64,000 nt of DNA, taken from NCBI RefSeq assembly GCF_030129945.1, contig NZ_JARRAF010000001.1:62001-126000 (forward strand), written 5' to 3'. The translations under genes and the position numbers were made by a program. Below are positions 36,457-46,315 of this stretch, in pieces; position 1 is the stretch's first letter; each line of letters begins with the position of its first letter. Source of the DNA: Parachitinimonas caeni (GTDB taxonomy: Bacteria > Pseudomonadota > Gammaproteobacteria > Burkholderiales > Chitinimonadaceae). The notes under the pieces are model-generated. The model searched no databases, had not been told where the DNA came from, and saw only the letters and a program-made list of their open reading frames with translations.

Positions 36457-36490
36457 AAAAGCACCTAGTTTCGCGACTAGGTGCTTTTTT
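36457..36490 (+). terminator. Terminator of the tRNA-Lys transcript
   Basis: AAAAGCACCTAG pairs with CTAGGTGCTTTT around TTTCGCGA, followed by a T-run. Confidence 0.95.
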
Positions 36491-36639
36491 CATTCCAGCC
36501 TTGGATTTGCCAAAGCACCGCTGCAGACAATTTCCAGCAGAACTCCCGGCACCCGCCACAAGACGGATGCCGAACACTTACACCCCTTTCCATCTCACAA
36601 GATGCTGACAGAGTCGCGCCAATGCGCCATTTTGCTGGC

Positions 36640-39486
36640 CTACTCGCCCTTAAACACCCGAAAAGCGGGATGATCCGGGCTCGGGCGGTCTAGATGAAAG
36701 CCTTGCACCATATCCACGCCAAACTCGGCCAGCATGCGCATGGTTTCTTCGTTCTCAACGAATTCAGCAACCGTGTGCTTGCCCATATCCCGAGCCATTG
36801 CTGCCATGGCTTTAACAAAGACCTGGCTATCGTGATCGTTCGGAAGATCGCGAATAAACAGGCCGTCTATCTTCAAAACATGCGCCTTCAGGTGCTTGAG
36901 GTAAGCAAACGATGAAAATCCAGCACCAAAATCATCCAGGCAAACCGTGCAACCCGTCGCGCGCAAGCTGTCGATAAAGCGCTGCGCATCGCGCATATCA
37001 GATAATGCTGCGGTTTCAGTCAACTCCACCATCAAGCGCGAAGGCTGTACCTGCATCTTCACCAACAGATCGCGGATGTAGTCCGGCAGACCCGCTTCAT
37101 CAAATGATCTTCCCGAAATATTGATGGCGATTGGTGGCATCTCTGGATGTAACGCCAGCAGCCGGATCACCTGTTGTATCACCCAACGGTCAATCTCCAG
37201 AATTCGTCCGCTACGTTCAGCGTGTGGAATGAACAGTCCGGGCGGCAACACCATGCCGCTATTGTTCGGATCACGCATACGGATCAGCGCTTCAAGATGG
37301 GATACTTTGCGGCTGACGGTTTCGTAGATGCCCTGGAAGTAGAGAACAAAACCATCATTCGCGAGAGCTTGTTGAATCCGCTCGTTCCAGGTCAGCCGGT
37401 TGACCATTTCGCGCGAAGCATCCTGTTCAGCCTGATAGAGGCGCCATGTCGATTTACCGGCTGATTTAGCCTGATACATGGCGGTATCGGCATGGGACAC
37501 CAGCTCTTCTGCCGAATTGGCATGTGCGGGATACATCGCGACGCCCAGGCTCGACGACAGCCTTAAGGTCTGGCCATCGACAACAAATTGGATCTGCTGC
37601 ACGGTGGTTACGATGCGCTGTGCCAGTAGCGAGACCTCCTGTTCAGAACACGACGGCACCAGTACCGCAAATTCATCCCCCCCCAAGCGTGCAAAGAATT
37701 CATGGCGGCGAACCTGCGCAGAAACCTCATTGGCAATGCGTTTGAGCAAATCGTCTCCGGCGCCATGGCCAAACGTATCATTGACGTACTTGAACTCGTC
37801 CAGATCAAAATACAGTACCGCCAAGGAGTCCTGACCCCGGTCGGCCTCGACCAACATACGCTGCAATTGTTCGTTGAAGGCATGGCGGTTGAACAAGCCA
37901 GTCAGACCATCGCGCTCCGCCAGGAAAGCCATACGCTCATTCAGGAAATGCTCCTGTGTGACATCCTCATACACCCAGAGACGTCCACTCGGGCTGCCCT
38001 GGTCGTCCCGCACCAGATAGCACTGCTGGGTCACGATACGGCCATCGTTCATGGTGATTTCACCGAGACTGACCCGGCTATCCCCCTGAAACTCAACTTC
38101 CTGCAGGTATTGCGAAAGGGTATCGGTCTCCAGTGGCAGATTCAGCGACGATTGCAAGACTTGGCCAATCGGCTTGCCAACGACTTCTGACGACGCATCA
38201 ATCAGCCAGAGCGCGATAAATGCGGGGTTGTGGTAAACGACAATATTGTTGGGGTCTACGAACAGTACACCGAATCGCATCGCCGAGAGCAGAGCAGATA
38301 GCCGGGCACGTTCCTGCTCGGCACGCGATAGATAGTTCTGTCCCAAGGTCTGGGACTGACGTAGCTCGTACACCGCCCGTTTCAGCGCCAGGCGGTCTTC
38401 TTTGGACTGGGTATTGTCATGAATGGAGGCACGAATGCCTAAAGACTGGCCCTGCGCATCGTAAATGGGCTGCCAGGACATGGATGCCCAGAAGGTCTTG
38501 CCATCGCGCTTGACGGCCCGGAACTCGAAGTCCTGCCCAGAGGTGCCAGACAGCGCGTCCTTGATGGTCTCGGATAAGGCCACCCGATCTTCCAGTACCG
38601 CCAAAGGTACCGGGAAGTCGCGCATCTGGTGGCACTCCTCGTCGGAATACCCGGTCAGGCGGGAGAGCGACGCATTGATCCACACCAACTGGCCCTCAGG
38701 AGACAACCACAGTTCGACTCCGTAGGTGTAATCAGCGATTGCGTGGAATTTCTCTTCGCTACGACGCAGAGCCTCCAGCCGCTCTTGCATGCTGGCGGCC
38801 ATGAGGTTGAAGCGAGCTGCCAACTGGCCGATTTCGTCATCATTGGCCTCGCTGGAAGGCAACATCTTGACCGTATCCGCATTCGACGACACCTCAGCAC
38901 TGCCAATCAGCCGATAAAGGCGGCGGGTCAGCAGCACGCCAAAGATCGCCAGCAAGACCGCCGAGATTATCGCGCCCAGCACCACCACGGTGGCACTCTG
39001 CCAGACCAGTCGATTCGCTGAATCGCGCAGCAACTCCGTCGATACCCCAAAGCGCAGCACCCCATAACGCTGACCTGCCAGCTCGATGACAGCCTGCGCA
39101 TGCACTACCGGGGGCAGCTTGCTGCCAGAGAAATCAGCAATCCGATCCACAGCAGGCAAGGTCGCGCCAGGGTCCCAGCCTCTAGCTGCAGCCACTTTAT
39201 TCTGGTGATCGAATAGCACCAGATAGTCGATGCCTTCCGGCGTGCGGACGCTATCCAGCAACTCTGTCGCCGACTCGTAGTCCAGTGTTGCCAGCGATGG
39301 TGCCAGAGCCGCATTCAGCAACCTGGCCAGTTCTTGCACGCGCACTTCGGTAGCGCGCAGCTCCATGTCAGACCAGACACGACTGACGTTGGCCAGCAGC
39401 ACGCCGAAAACCACAAATTGAACCAGCAGAATGGCCAGAACCAGACGGGCACGCAGGGTACGAAAAAATGGGACTTTGACCGCCAT
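36640..39486 (-). CDS. HAMP-PAS-PAS-GGDEF-EAL cyclic-di-GMP protein
   Basis: About 948 residues. TM1 (about 10-32), a periplasmic sensor segment, TM2 (about 165-187), HAMP, two PAS domains (about 250-370 and 395-510), GGDEF (intact GGDEF near 605) and EAL (HLEALIRM near 735; NISGRSFDE, VELTETAAL and DDFGAGFSS present). Both catalytic sites look intact, so it could make and break c-di-GMP. ATG 39486 starts 2 bp after the stop of the PhnD-like gene; a GTG at 39492 overlaps it. The pair is probably one signalling unit. Confidence 0.9.
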   Translation of the reverse strand: MAVKVPFFRTLRARLVLAILLVQFVVFGVLLANVSRVWSDMELRATEVRVQELARLLNAALAPSLATLDYESATELLDSVRTPEGIDYLVLFDHQNKVAAARGWDPGATLPAVDRIADFSGSKLPPVVHAQAVIELAGQRYGVLRFGVSTELLRDSANRLVWQSATVVVLGAIISAVLLAIFGVLLTRRLYRLIGSAEVSSNADTVKMLPSSEANDDEIGQLAARFNLMAASMQERLEALRRSEEKFHAIADYTYGVELWLSPEGQLVWINASLSRLTGYSDEECHQMRDFPVPLAVLEDRVALSETIKDALSGTSGQDFEFRAVKRDGKTFWASMSWQPIYDAQGQSLGIRASIHDNTQSKEDRLALKRAVYELRQSQTLGQNYLSRAEQERARLSALLSAMRFGVLFVDPNNIVVYHNPAFIALWLIDASSEVVGKPIGQVLQSSLNLPLETDTLSQYLQEVEFQGDSRVSLGEITMNDGRIVTQQCYLVRDDQGSPSGRLWVYEDVTQEHFLNERMAFLAERDGLTGLFNRHAFNEQLQRMLVEADRGQDSLAVLYFDLDEFKYVNDTFGHGAGDDLLKRIANEVSAQVRRHEFFARLGGDEFAVLVPSCSEQEVSLLAQRIVTTVQQIQFVVDGQTLRLSSSLGVAMYPAHANSAEELVSHADTAMYQAKSAGKSTWRLYQAEQDASREMVNRLTWNERIQQALANDGFVLYFQGIYETVSRKVSHLEALIRMRDPNNSGMVLPPGLFIPHAERSGRILEIDRWVIQQVIRLLALHPEMPPIAINISGRSFDEAGLPDYIRDLLVKMQVQPSRLMVELTETAALSDMRDAQRFIDSLRATGCTVCLDDFGAGFSSFAYLKHLKAHVLKIDGLFIRDLPNDHDSQVFVKAMAAMARDMGKHTVAEFVENEETMRMLAEFGVDMVQGFHLDRPSPDHPAFRVFKGE

Positions 39487-39488
39487 GA

Positions 39489-40382
39489 TCACAGGCCCTT
39501 GGTCAATCGGCGGGATAGTTCTTTTTCCATTGGCTCAAGTCTTGCCTGATCGGCATTGGAGAGAGGTTCCAGGCCATGCAGGCCATATTTGGCCAGAATA
39601 CTGCGACCATTCTGGGTTGAATTGACAAAAAGCATCACGGCATCAACCTGCCGCTTCTGCTCGGCCGGGGTAAGCCCCATTCTCACCAACAAGCTGGCGT
39701 GTGCAATGGTTGGCGTCTCTGCCAGGACTCTGAGGTGCTGCCGGATGTCAGCCGGCATCTGGCTGAACGCAGTATTGTTGATGACACAAGCCTGCACGCC
39801 CCCCCGCAGCACCATCAAGGCAGCCGTGTTATGGACCGTGTAATAACGCAAGGTAACGGCATTGGCAGTCATCAGCCCACTCTCTCGCAGCAGCGACTCC
39901 CCCAACAAGGTGGCAGCTGTCAGCGGATCTGGCATGGCAATGGTACTGCCGCGCAACTCTTCGATTCGCCGGATCGGGCTTTCCTTGCGCACCAACAGCA
40001 AGCCCGACGAGCGCGCCGCCGACTGGGCTACCGCCTGATACCCCCCAGACGTCTCCGCAAAACGAGCGGCATGCGGCGATAGCAACAGCAGATCAAAATC
40101 AGCCGCCTCGACCCGGCGCAGGAATTGGCGATAGTCGGCGCCGGTAAACAGCATGACCGGTCGCCCAAGGTTGCGCTCCAGGGCTTGCCGCAATGGCAGA
40201 TAGCCCGCAATCAAGCTTCTTGGGCTGATATATGGCTCGACCCCGATGCGCAGCTCCGGCATGGCAGCCAAGGCTGGCGCCATCAGCAACCCACTGCACA
40301 GCCACCCCGCAGCCGCCAGCCAGGCGCGTCGCGTGACTGGGCCAGGAAGGGGCCAGAACGGCTTTTCGGGGGATGCACACAT
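39489..40382 (-). CDS. PhnD-like periplasmic binding protein, likely sensor partner
   Basis: A 297-residue PhnD/phosphonate-type substrate-binding protein. The N-terminus VTRRAWLAAAGWLCSGLLMAPALA resembles a Tat or Sec signal, followed by LRIGVEPYISPRSLIAGYLPL, typical of this family. No ABC permease or ATPase genes are nearby. It is coupled to the GGDEF-EAL gene (2-bp gap), so it probably presents a ligand to that protein's periplasmic domain rather than feeding a transporter. The ligand is unknown. Confidence 0.82.
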   Translation of the reverse strand: MCASPEKPFWPLPGPVTRRAWLAAAGWLCSGLLMAPALAAMPELRIGVEPYISPRSLIAGYLPLRQALERNLGRPVMLFTGADYRQFLRRVEAADFDLLLLSPHAARFAETSGGYQAVAQSAARSSGLLLVRKESPIRRIEELRGSTIAMPDPLTAATLLGESLLRESGLMTANAVTLRYYTVHNTAALMVLRGGVQACVINNTAFSQMPADIRQHLRVLAETPTIAHASLLVRMGLTPAEQKRQVDAVMLFVNSTQNGRSILAKYGLHGLEPLSNADQARLEPMEKELSRRLTKGL

Positions 40383-40538
40383 ATGTAGTTACCCGGACTT
40401 GGCGACGCAGCAAATTGAATAGGCAACCCCAACCAGCACACAGCCAAACCGGCTGCGTAGCGAGTCAGCCATGATCCCAATATAGGAGAGAAGCATTGCT
40501 ACGGGGAGCGCGTCGGGAAAATCTGAATTCCCCTGTCT

Positions 40539-41864
40539 TTACAGACGTTTGACGAATACCTTGGAACGACGCTGATAGTTGTAGAGCTGTTTTTTCTCGA
40601 CGGGCAGGTCTTCAACATTACCTGGCGCAAAACCGCGCTCGACAAACCAATGGGCAGTGCGTGTCGTCAGCACAAACAGACGTTTCACGCCACGGTTGCG
40701 GGCAGCTTGTTCTCCCCACTTGAGGAGTGCCTCACCCCGACCGCCATCGCGATAATCGGGACGAACCGCCAGACAGGCCAGCTCGGCCATGCCACTATCG
40801 GGGAAGGGACGCAAAGCCGCGCAGCCTATCAGTTTTCCATCGTGCTCCAGCACCACGTACTGCGAGATCTCACGCTCAATCAGCTCACGACCGCGCTTGA
40901 CCAGTATCCCGGCTTCCTCCAGCGGTTCGATCAGCTGCAACAGACCGCCGATGTCGTCAATGGTCGCCTCGCGCATGGTTTCCAGCGGTTCGCGCGAAAT
41001 CATCGTGCCGATACCATCGTGGGTAAATAACTCCGTCAGCAAGGCACCATCAATCTCGCGGCTGATCAGGTGGGCCCGCTTCACGCCAAGCCGCACTGCA
41101 CGAATGGCACAAGGTAGATAGCAGGCCACATCCTCGCTGACTTCACGGCCAGACTTCAGCGCAACCTCCGCCTCGACAGCCGTCAGCTCGTTCTGCAGTA
41201 CGCCTTCATGGTCAAACACGCCCTGCTCGCCCATCAGGAACACCAGTTTGTCGGCCCCCAGTGCAATCGCCACGGAAGTGGCGACATCCTCCAGGGTCAG
41301 GTTAAAGACTTCGCCGGTGGGGGAATAACCCAGCGAGGAGAGAAGAATCGTTTCGCCAAAATCCAGGCGGTCCAGAATGGCGGCCGTGTCGATTTTGCGC
41401 ACCTCGCCGGTGTATTGCATATCAACCCCATCCCGCACCCCCATCGGCTGGCCGGTGACGAAATTGCCACCTGCTACACGGATATCGGCATTGGCCATCG
41501 GCGAATTGGCCAGCCCCATCGACAACAGGGACTCGATCTCGAACCGTACCTGGCCGATGGCCTGCAACACACAATCCAGCGCATCACCATCGGTCACACG
41601 CACATTGCGTTCAAACCTTGGCTCCAGACCTTTTTCTTTCACCCGTGCATTGATCTGCACTCTGGCGCCATGCACGATCACCAGCTTGACGCCAAGGCTG
41701 ACCAGAGTATTCAGATCGTGGGTCAGCGTCACAAACTTGCCCTCGCGCACAACTTCGCCACCGAAAGCGACAACGAATATCCGGCCACGAAAGGCATGGA
41801 TATATGGCGCAGCCTCGCGAAACCAATGCACAAACTCAGGCGAACCGATAGCGGGAATGGACAA
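40539..41864 (-). CDS. argA: N-acetylglutamate synthase (amino-acid N-acetyltransferase)
   Basis: About 441 residues. An amino-acid-kinase domain (about 20-280; regulatory, arginine-binding in classical ArgA) is fused to a C-terminal GNAT domain (about 295-435, LAVRPDYRDGGRGEALLKW). It makes N-acetylglutamate, the first step of arginine synthesis. The start is set at TTG 41864, preceded by AGGAG with suitable spacing; another TTG at 41879 lies upstream of that site. No ATG start is available. Confidence 0.92.
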   Translation of the reverse strand: MSIPAIGSPEFVHWFREAAPYIHAFRGRIFVVAFGGEVVREGKFVTLTHDLNTLVSLGVKLVIVHGARVQINARVKEKGLEPRFERNVRVTDGDALDCVLQAIGQVRFEIESLLSMGLANSPMANADIRVAGGNFVTGQPMGVRDGVDMQYTGEVRKIDTAAILDRLDFGETILLSSLGYSPTGEVFNLTLEDVATSVAIALGADKLVFLMGEQGVFDHEGVLQNELTAVEAEVALKSGREVSEDVACYLPCAIRAVRLGVKRAHLISREIDGALLTELFTHDGIGTMISREPLETMREATIDDIGGLLQLIEPLEEAGILVKRGRELIEREISQYVVLEHDGKLIGCAALRPFPDSGMAELACLAVRPDYRDGGRGEALLKWGEQAARNRGVKRLFVLTTRTAHWFVERGFAPGNVEDLPVEKKQLYNYQRRSKVFVKRL

Positions 41865-42101
41865 TTCTTTCTCCTGCAAAGCCCGTCAGTCGGGCAAAAC
41901 GGGCCAAGATTAGCAGAAAGCTGCCAGCAACATGCGACCCGCCCACCAGGAAGGCCCAAAACCTACTTATGATTCAGTCATATAGTCGGGATAACCAGCC
42001 AATGCCGCCCCTATAAACCTACCTTGCTGGCGGGATTGGGCACCATCGAAGTGAGTCTGGCTTGCTACAATCGGACTCTCGTCAATTTTCCCTTTACCGC
42101 C

Positions 42102-42788
42102 ATGGGCGACACCATCCTGCTGATTGAAGACGAAGCTCCCATCGCCGATACCATCGTCTATGCCCTGGCACAGGAAGGTTTCCGCTGCGACTGGCACCGA
42201 CTGGGACGCGAGGGGGTGGCTGCGGTGCGTCCTGGCAGTCATGCGCTGGCCATTCTGGATGTGGGCCTGCCTGACGGCAGCGGGTTTGAACGCTGCAAGG
42301 AGATCCGCGCCATCTGTGATCTACCGGTGATCTTCCTGACTGCACGCGGCGATGAAATCGACCGTGTCGTCGGGCTGGAAATCGGCGCCGATGACTACGT
42401 GGTCAAGCCCTTCAGCCCACGTGAGCTAGTGGCCCGCATCAAGGCGATTCTGCGACGCGGCCGTAGCACCAGCGCGCCCGCTGCAGTCGAAACCGGCTTC
42501 GTGGTCGATGAAACCAAGGCACGTATCAGCTTTGATGGCCAGATACTGGACCTGACCCGTTACGAATTCCGTATCCTGAAAACCTTGCTGGCGGAACCGG
42601 AACGGGTATTCAGCCGGGCGCAGCTGATGGATCGGGCCTGGGATGAGCCCCTGGCAAGCTACGAGCGCAGTGTCGATGCCCACATCAAGACCTTGCGTGC
42701 CAAGCTGCGGACCGTTTTACCGGATCAAGACCCGATTCAAACCCACCGTGGCTTCGGCTACAGTTTCGACCCCTTGAAGCGGACGTGA
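42102..42788 (+). CDS. creB: CreB-like two-component response regulator (winged helix)
   Basis: About 228 residues. Receiver domain (ILLIEDEAPIADTIVYALAQEGF; phospho-aspartate in LAILDVGLPDGSG near 52; lysine in VVKPFSP near 102), then an OmpR-type winged helix. The N-terminus matches CreB closely. No CreC kinase adjoins. The last 4 bp overlap the recB start, so they are translationally coupled. The frame extends upstream to 42024, but ATG 42102 fits the family. CreB is by similarity only. Confidence 0.85.
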   Translation: MGDTILLIEDEAPIADTIVYALAQEGFRCDWHRLGREGVAAVRPGSHALAILDVGLPDGSGFERCKEIRAICDLPVIFLTARGDEIDRVVGLEIGADDYVVKPFSPRELVARIKAILRRGRSTSAPAAVETGFVVDETKARISFDGQILDLTRYEFRILKTLLAEPERVFSRAQLMDRAWDEPLASYERSVDAHIKTLRAKLRTVLPDQDPIQTHRGFGYSFDPLKRT

Positions 42789-45700
42789 GTACCCCCCACC
42801 CCCTTGATGTCCAGACCACGCCACTCGCCGGGCTAAATCTGATAGAAGCCAGTGCCGGCACGGGCAAGACCTGGACCATCGGCGGTCTGTACTGCCGGCT
42901 GGTGGTGGAAGCCGGCCTGCATGTCGGGCAGATTCTGGTCGTCACCTATACCAAAGCGGCCACGGCCGAACTGCGCGAGCGTATCCGGGCGCGACTGGCC
43001 GAGATGCTGGCAGCGCTGGAAGGAGAGCCCGCAGATGAATTCTGTGCCGCACTGATCGAACGGCTACCCACAGACCAGCATGACATCGCCGCCCGCCGCC
43101 TGCGTTACGCCGTGTCGGGCTTTGACGAGGCAGCGATCTACACGATTCACGGATTTTGTCAGCGCGCACTGGCAGATCATGCCTTTGCTGCCGGCGTTGA
43201 CTTCGATCGGGAGTTTCAAGCTGACGATACCGGCTTGATCGGGCAGGTCGTAGACGACACCTGGCGCCGGGAAACCGCGCAGGCCAGCCGGCTGTGGGCG
43301 GCTTACCTGCTGCACAAAAAGCAGACGCCCGATGTTTGGGCCAGGGAATTCAAAACCCACTTCGGCAAACCTTTTCTGCGACATCTGCGGCCCATGCCCT
43401 GGCAGCCCGAGAGCGAGTCGGCCTATCTTGATACCTGGGCGGTAGCGCTGCAGACCTGGCAACAGGAGGCCGAATCGGCTAGGCAGGTTCTGCAGCAAGC
43501 CATCCAAGACAAGGTTCTCAATGGAAGAAGTTATAGTGCCGAAAGGCTAACCAACTGGTTTGCGCAGCTCCAGCTGCTTTTTCAGTCCGGTAAACCACAA
43601 CTGGCGCTACCGGAGAAGATGATCAATCTGGCCCAAAGCGTACTCCGCCAGAAAACCAATAAGGGCCAGCAGACACCCGAACACCCCATGTTTGAGGCCA
43701 TTGAGCTGCTGCTGGCAGCCAATAAGACCCTCCATCAGCAGCTGGACTACCGTCTAGGGGCGCTGAAAGCCCGGTTGATGCCGGAATGTGAACAGGTTCT
43801 CCGTCAGCTGAAAGCTCAGCAACGTAGTATCGGTTATCAGGATCTGCTGGTAGAGCTGGCCAGTGCGCTGGATGGTGCCAATGGCGCGATGCTGGCACAG
43901 CACCTGGGACAGCGTTATCAGGCTGCCTTGATTGATGAGTTTCAGGATACCGACCCGCTACAGTACCGGATCTTCGAACGGATCTACGGCAGCGGGGAAA
44001 GGCCGGCATTTCTGGTTGGCGACCCCAAGCAGGCGATTTATGCATTCCGGGGGGCCGACATTCACGCCTATCTGGCCGCCCGCCATGCCACCAGCCAGCA
44101 ATACACGCTGGGCATCAACCGCCGTTCGACCGCAGCGCTGATTGCCTCGGTCAACCAACTGTTCACGCGCCCGCTGCCTTTCCTGCTGGAAGGGCTCGAA
44201 TTCCACCCGGTCGCCCCAGCCCCTGCTGAACGCCCTCCGTTACGGCTCTACGCCGACCCACACCCGGACGCGGCTCTGATCTGGCACTGGATGGGCGATC
44301 AGCCCCTGACCAAGACCAAAGCACAGGATCTGGCCGCAGAGGCCTGTGCCCGCGACATCGCCCGCCTGCTGCATCACGGAGGCCAGATTGGCGACACGCC
44401 ACTGAATGGCGGCGATATTGCCGTGCTGGTCGCCAACCACAGGCAGGCCCGGCAGCTTGCCAATGCCCTGGCGTTGCGCGGGGTCCCCTGCGTACGTCAG
44501 GGACAGGACAATGTGTTTGGCAGCGAAGAAGCCGAAGAGCTGGAACGCCTGCTCGCCGCTTTTGCCGAGCCCACTCGGGAAACTCTGGTCAGAGCGGCGC
44601 TGGTTGGTACTGGCATGGGGCTGCACGGCAGCGAGCTGTATCGGTTTGGGGACGACACCCAGGCTTGGGAAGCCATCCTCGACGACTTCCAGCGTTATCA
44701 CCTGTTGTGGCGTGAGCATGGACTGATTACCGCCTTCCGCGCCTGGTTTGACCAGCATCGCGTCGCCGAACGTCTGCTCAGCTATCGCGATGGCGAAAGA
44801 CGCCTGACCAATCTGCTGCATCTGGCCGAGCTGGCCCAGGTTGAAAGCCGGCGCAAGCATGATCTGGACAGTCTGGTGGCGTGGTTCGAGCAATGCCGGC
44901 GTAACCCACCTGCCGGTCTGGATGCCCACCAGCTGCGGCTGGAGAGCGATGCGGCACGGGTCAAGATTGTCACCATCCACACGTCGAAAGGGCTTGAGTA
45001 TCCGGTTGTGTACTGCCCTTTTCTGTGGGATGGCATCAAGCTCGACAAGGCCATCCCCGTCGCCTGCCACAGCGGCGATACGGCAGTGCTTGACTGGGGG
45101 TCTGATCAGATCGAGCAACATCGACAACAATCCCGTCAGGAACAACTGGCCGAAAAACTACGGTTGCTTTACGTGGCGCTGACGCGCGCCCGGTATCGTT
45201 GCATCGTTACCTGGGGGGCCGTCAGCGAAGTCGAGCGCTCGGCGATGGCATGGCTACTACACGGTGAAGCCAGCGCCGACGAGCCCTTGCAGGGGCTCAG
45301 CGAGCGGCTCAAAGCAATCGGCCCAGCCGGAATGCTCGACGTTCTGCAACAGCACCTTGATGCCAGCGCAGGCCGGATGGCGCTGGCAGCGCTACCCGAG
45401 CAGGAAATCACCCTGCCAGCGCTACCTGATCATGCCGACCGCCTGCAGGCCCGCCAGCTTAGCCGGCCTCTATTTTCCGACTGGCGGATGAGCAGTTTCA
45501 CCGCGCTGACGGAGGGCCGGCATGATGAAAGCCCCGATCATGAACGCCAGGAACCCGCCCCCCCCGTCCCAGCCAGTGGCTACGATATTGCCCAATTTCC
45601 GGCTGGCGCACGGACCGGTACCACTTGGCACACGATTTTCGAAAAAATCGACTTCACCCGCCGCGATGGCCAGCTACAAGCCGTTGTCGAAGCCGAACTG

Positions 45701-46315
45701 AAAAAAGAACGCTTTGATGATGTCTGGCTGCCAGCGGTCATCGACATGATCGAGACCACTCTGGCCACACCGCTGGATGCCAGCGGCGTCCGTCTGGCAG
45801 ATGTCAGTCCACGGCAGAAGTTGGTAGAGCTGGAATTCACATTCGCCACCGGACGGATTCGCCCCGGCGCGCTGGCTCAGTTGCTGGCAGTCCATGGCGA
45901 GCGCCCGGAATTCATCGCTGCCGCACAGGATCTGACCGCCGAGATAGGCCAAGGCTTCATGAAAGGCTTTATTGACCTGGCATTCGAGGCCGGCGGTCGT
46001 TATTACGTGCTCGATTACAAATCCAACCGGCTGGGCCACAGCACAGCTGACTACACTGAAAATCGGCTGGTCAGAGCGATGGCGGATTCACACTATTACC
46101 TGCAGTCATTGCTTTATGTGGTAGCGCTATGTCGCTATCTCCGCACTCGTATCACTGATTTTGACTACGATCGTCATTTTGGCGGCAGTTTCTATTTATT
46201 CCTGCGAGGCATGGACCGACATCAGCCCGGCCAGGGAGTGTTTGCTGATCGTCCAAAGCGGGCATTGATCGAAGCGATGAGCCAGCTGCTGTCCGGTGAG
46301 GGGAACGCATGCTGA
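42785..46315 (+). CDS. recB: Exodeoxyribonuclease V beta subunit RecB
   Basis: A 1176-residue UvrD-like helicase-nuclease. Walker A is in EASAGTGKTWTI near residue 22, the DExx box is IDEFQDTDP near 383, and the C-terminal nuclease motif is GFIDLAFE and VLDYKSNRLG near 1060-1085. It processes double-strand breaks for RecA loading. The start is GTG, overlapping the creB stop. recD overlaps its 3' end by 7 bp. recC, normally adjacent, is not in the window. Confidence 0.95.
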   Translation: MSTPHPLDVQTTPLAGLNLIEASAGTGKTWTIGGLYCRLVVEAGLHVGQILVVTYTKAATAELRERIRARLAEMLAALEGEPADEFCAALIERLPTDQHDIAARRLRYAVSGFDEAAIYTIHGFCQRALADHAFAAGVDFDREFQADDTGLIGQVVDDTWRRETAQASRLWAAYLLHKKQTPDVWAREFKTHFGKPFLRHLRPMPWQPESESAYLDTWAVALQTWQQEAESARQVLQQAIQDKVLNGRSYSAERLTNWFAQLQLLFQSGKPQLALPEKMINLAQSVLRQKTNKGQQTPEHPMFEAIELLLAANKTLHQQLDYRLGALKARLMPECEQVLRQLKAQQRSIGYQDLLVELASALDGANGAMLAQHLGQRYQAALIDEFQDTDPLQYRIFERIYGSGERPAFLVGDPKQAIYAFRGADIHAYLAARHATSQQYTLGINRRSTAALIASVNQLFTRPLPFLLEGLEFHPVAPAPAERPPLRLYADPHPDAALIWHWMGDQPLTKTKAQDLAAEACARDIARLLHHGGQIGDTPLNGGDIAVLVANHRQARQLANALALRGVPCVRQGQDNVFGSEEAEELERLLAAFAEPTRETLVRAALVGTGMGLHGSELYRFGDDTQAWEAILDDFQRYHLLWREHGLITAFRAWFDQHRVAERLLSYRDGERRLTNLLHLAELAQVESRRKHDLDSLVAWFEQCRRNPPAGLDAHQLRLESDAARVKIVTIHTSKGLEYPVVYCPFLWDGIKLDKAIPVACHSGDTAVLDWGSDQIEQHRQQSRQEQLAEKLRLLYVALTRARYRCIVTWGAVSEVERSAMAWLLHGEASADEPLQGLSERLKAIGPAGMLDVLQQHLDASAGRMALAALPEQEITLPALPDHADRLQARQLSRPLFSDWRMSSFTALTEGRHDESPDHERQEPAPPVPASGYDIAQFPAGARTGTTWHTIFEKIDFTRRDGQLQAVVEAELKKERFDDVWLPAVIDMIETTLATPLDASGVRLADVSPRQKLVELEFTFATGRIRPGALAQLLAVHGERPEFIAAAQDLTAEIGQGFMKGFIDLAFEAGGRYYVLDYKSNRLGHSTADYTENRLVRAMADSHYYLQSLLYVVALCRYLRTRITDFDYDRHFGGSFYLFLRGMDRHQPGQGVFADRPKRALIEAMSQLLSGEGNAC

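Noticed and set aside
43064-45145. Several minus-strand open frames inside recB
   Set aside because: All are antisense to conserved helicase and nuclease motifs and lack any domain signal.
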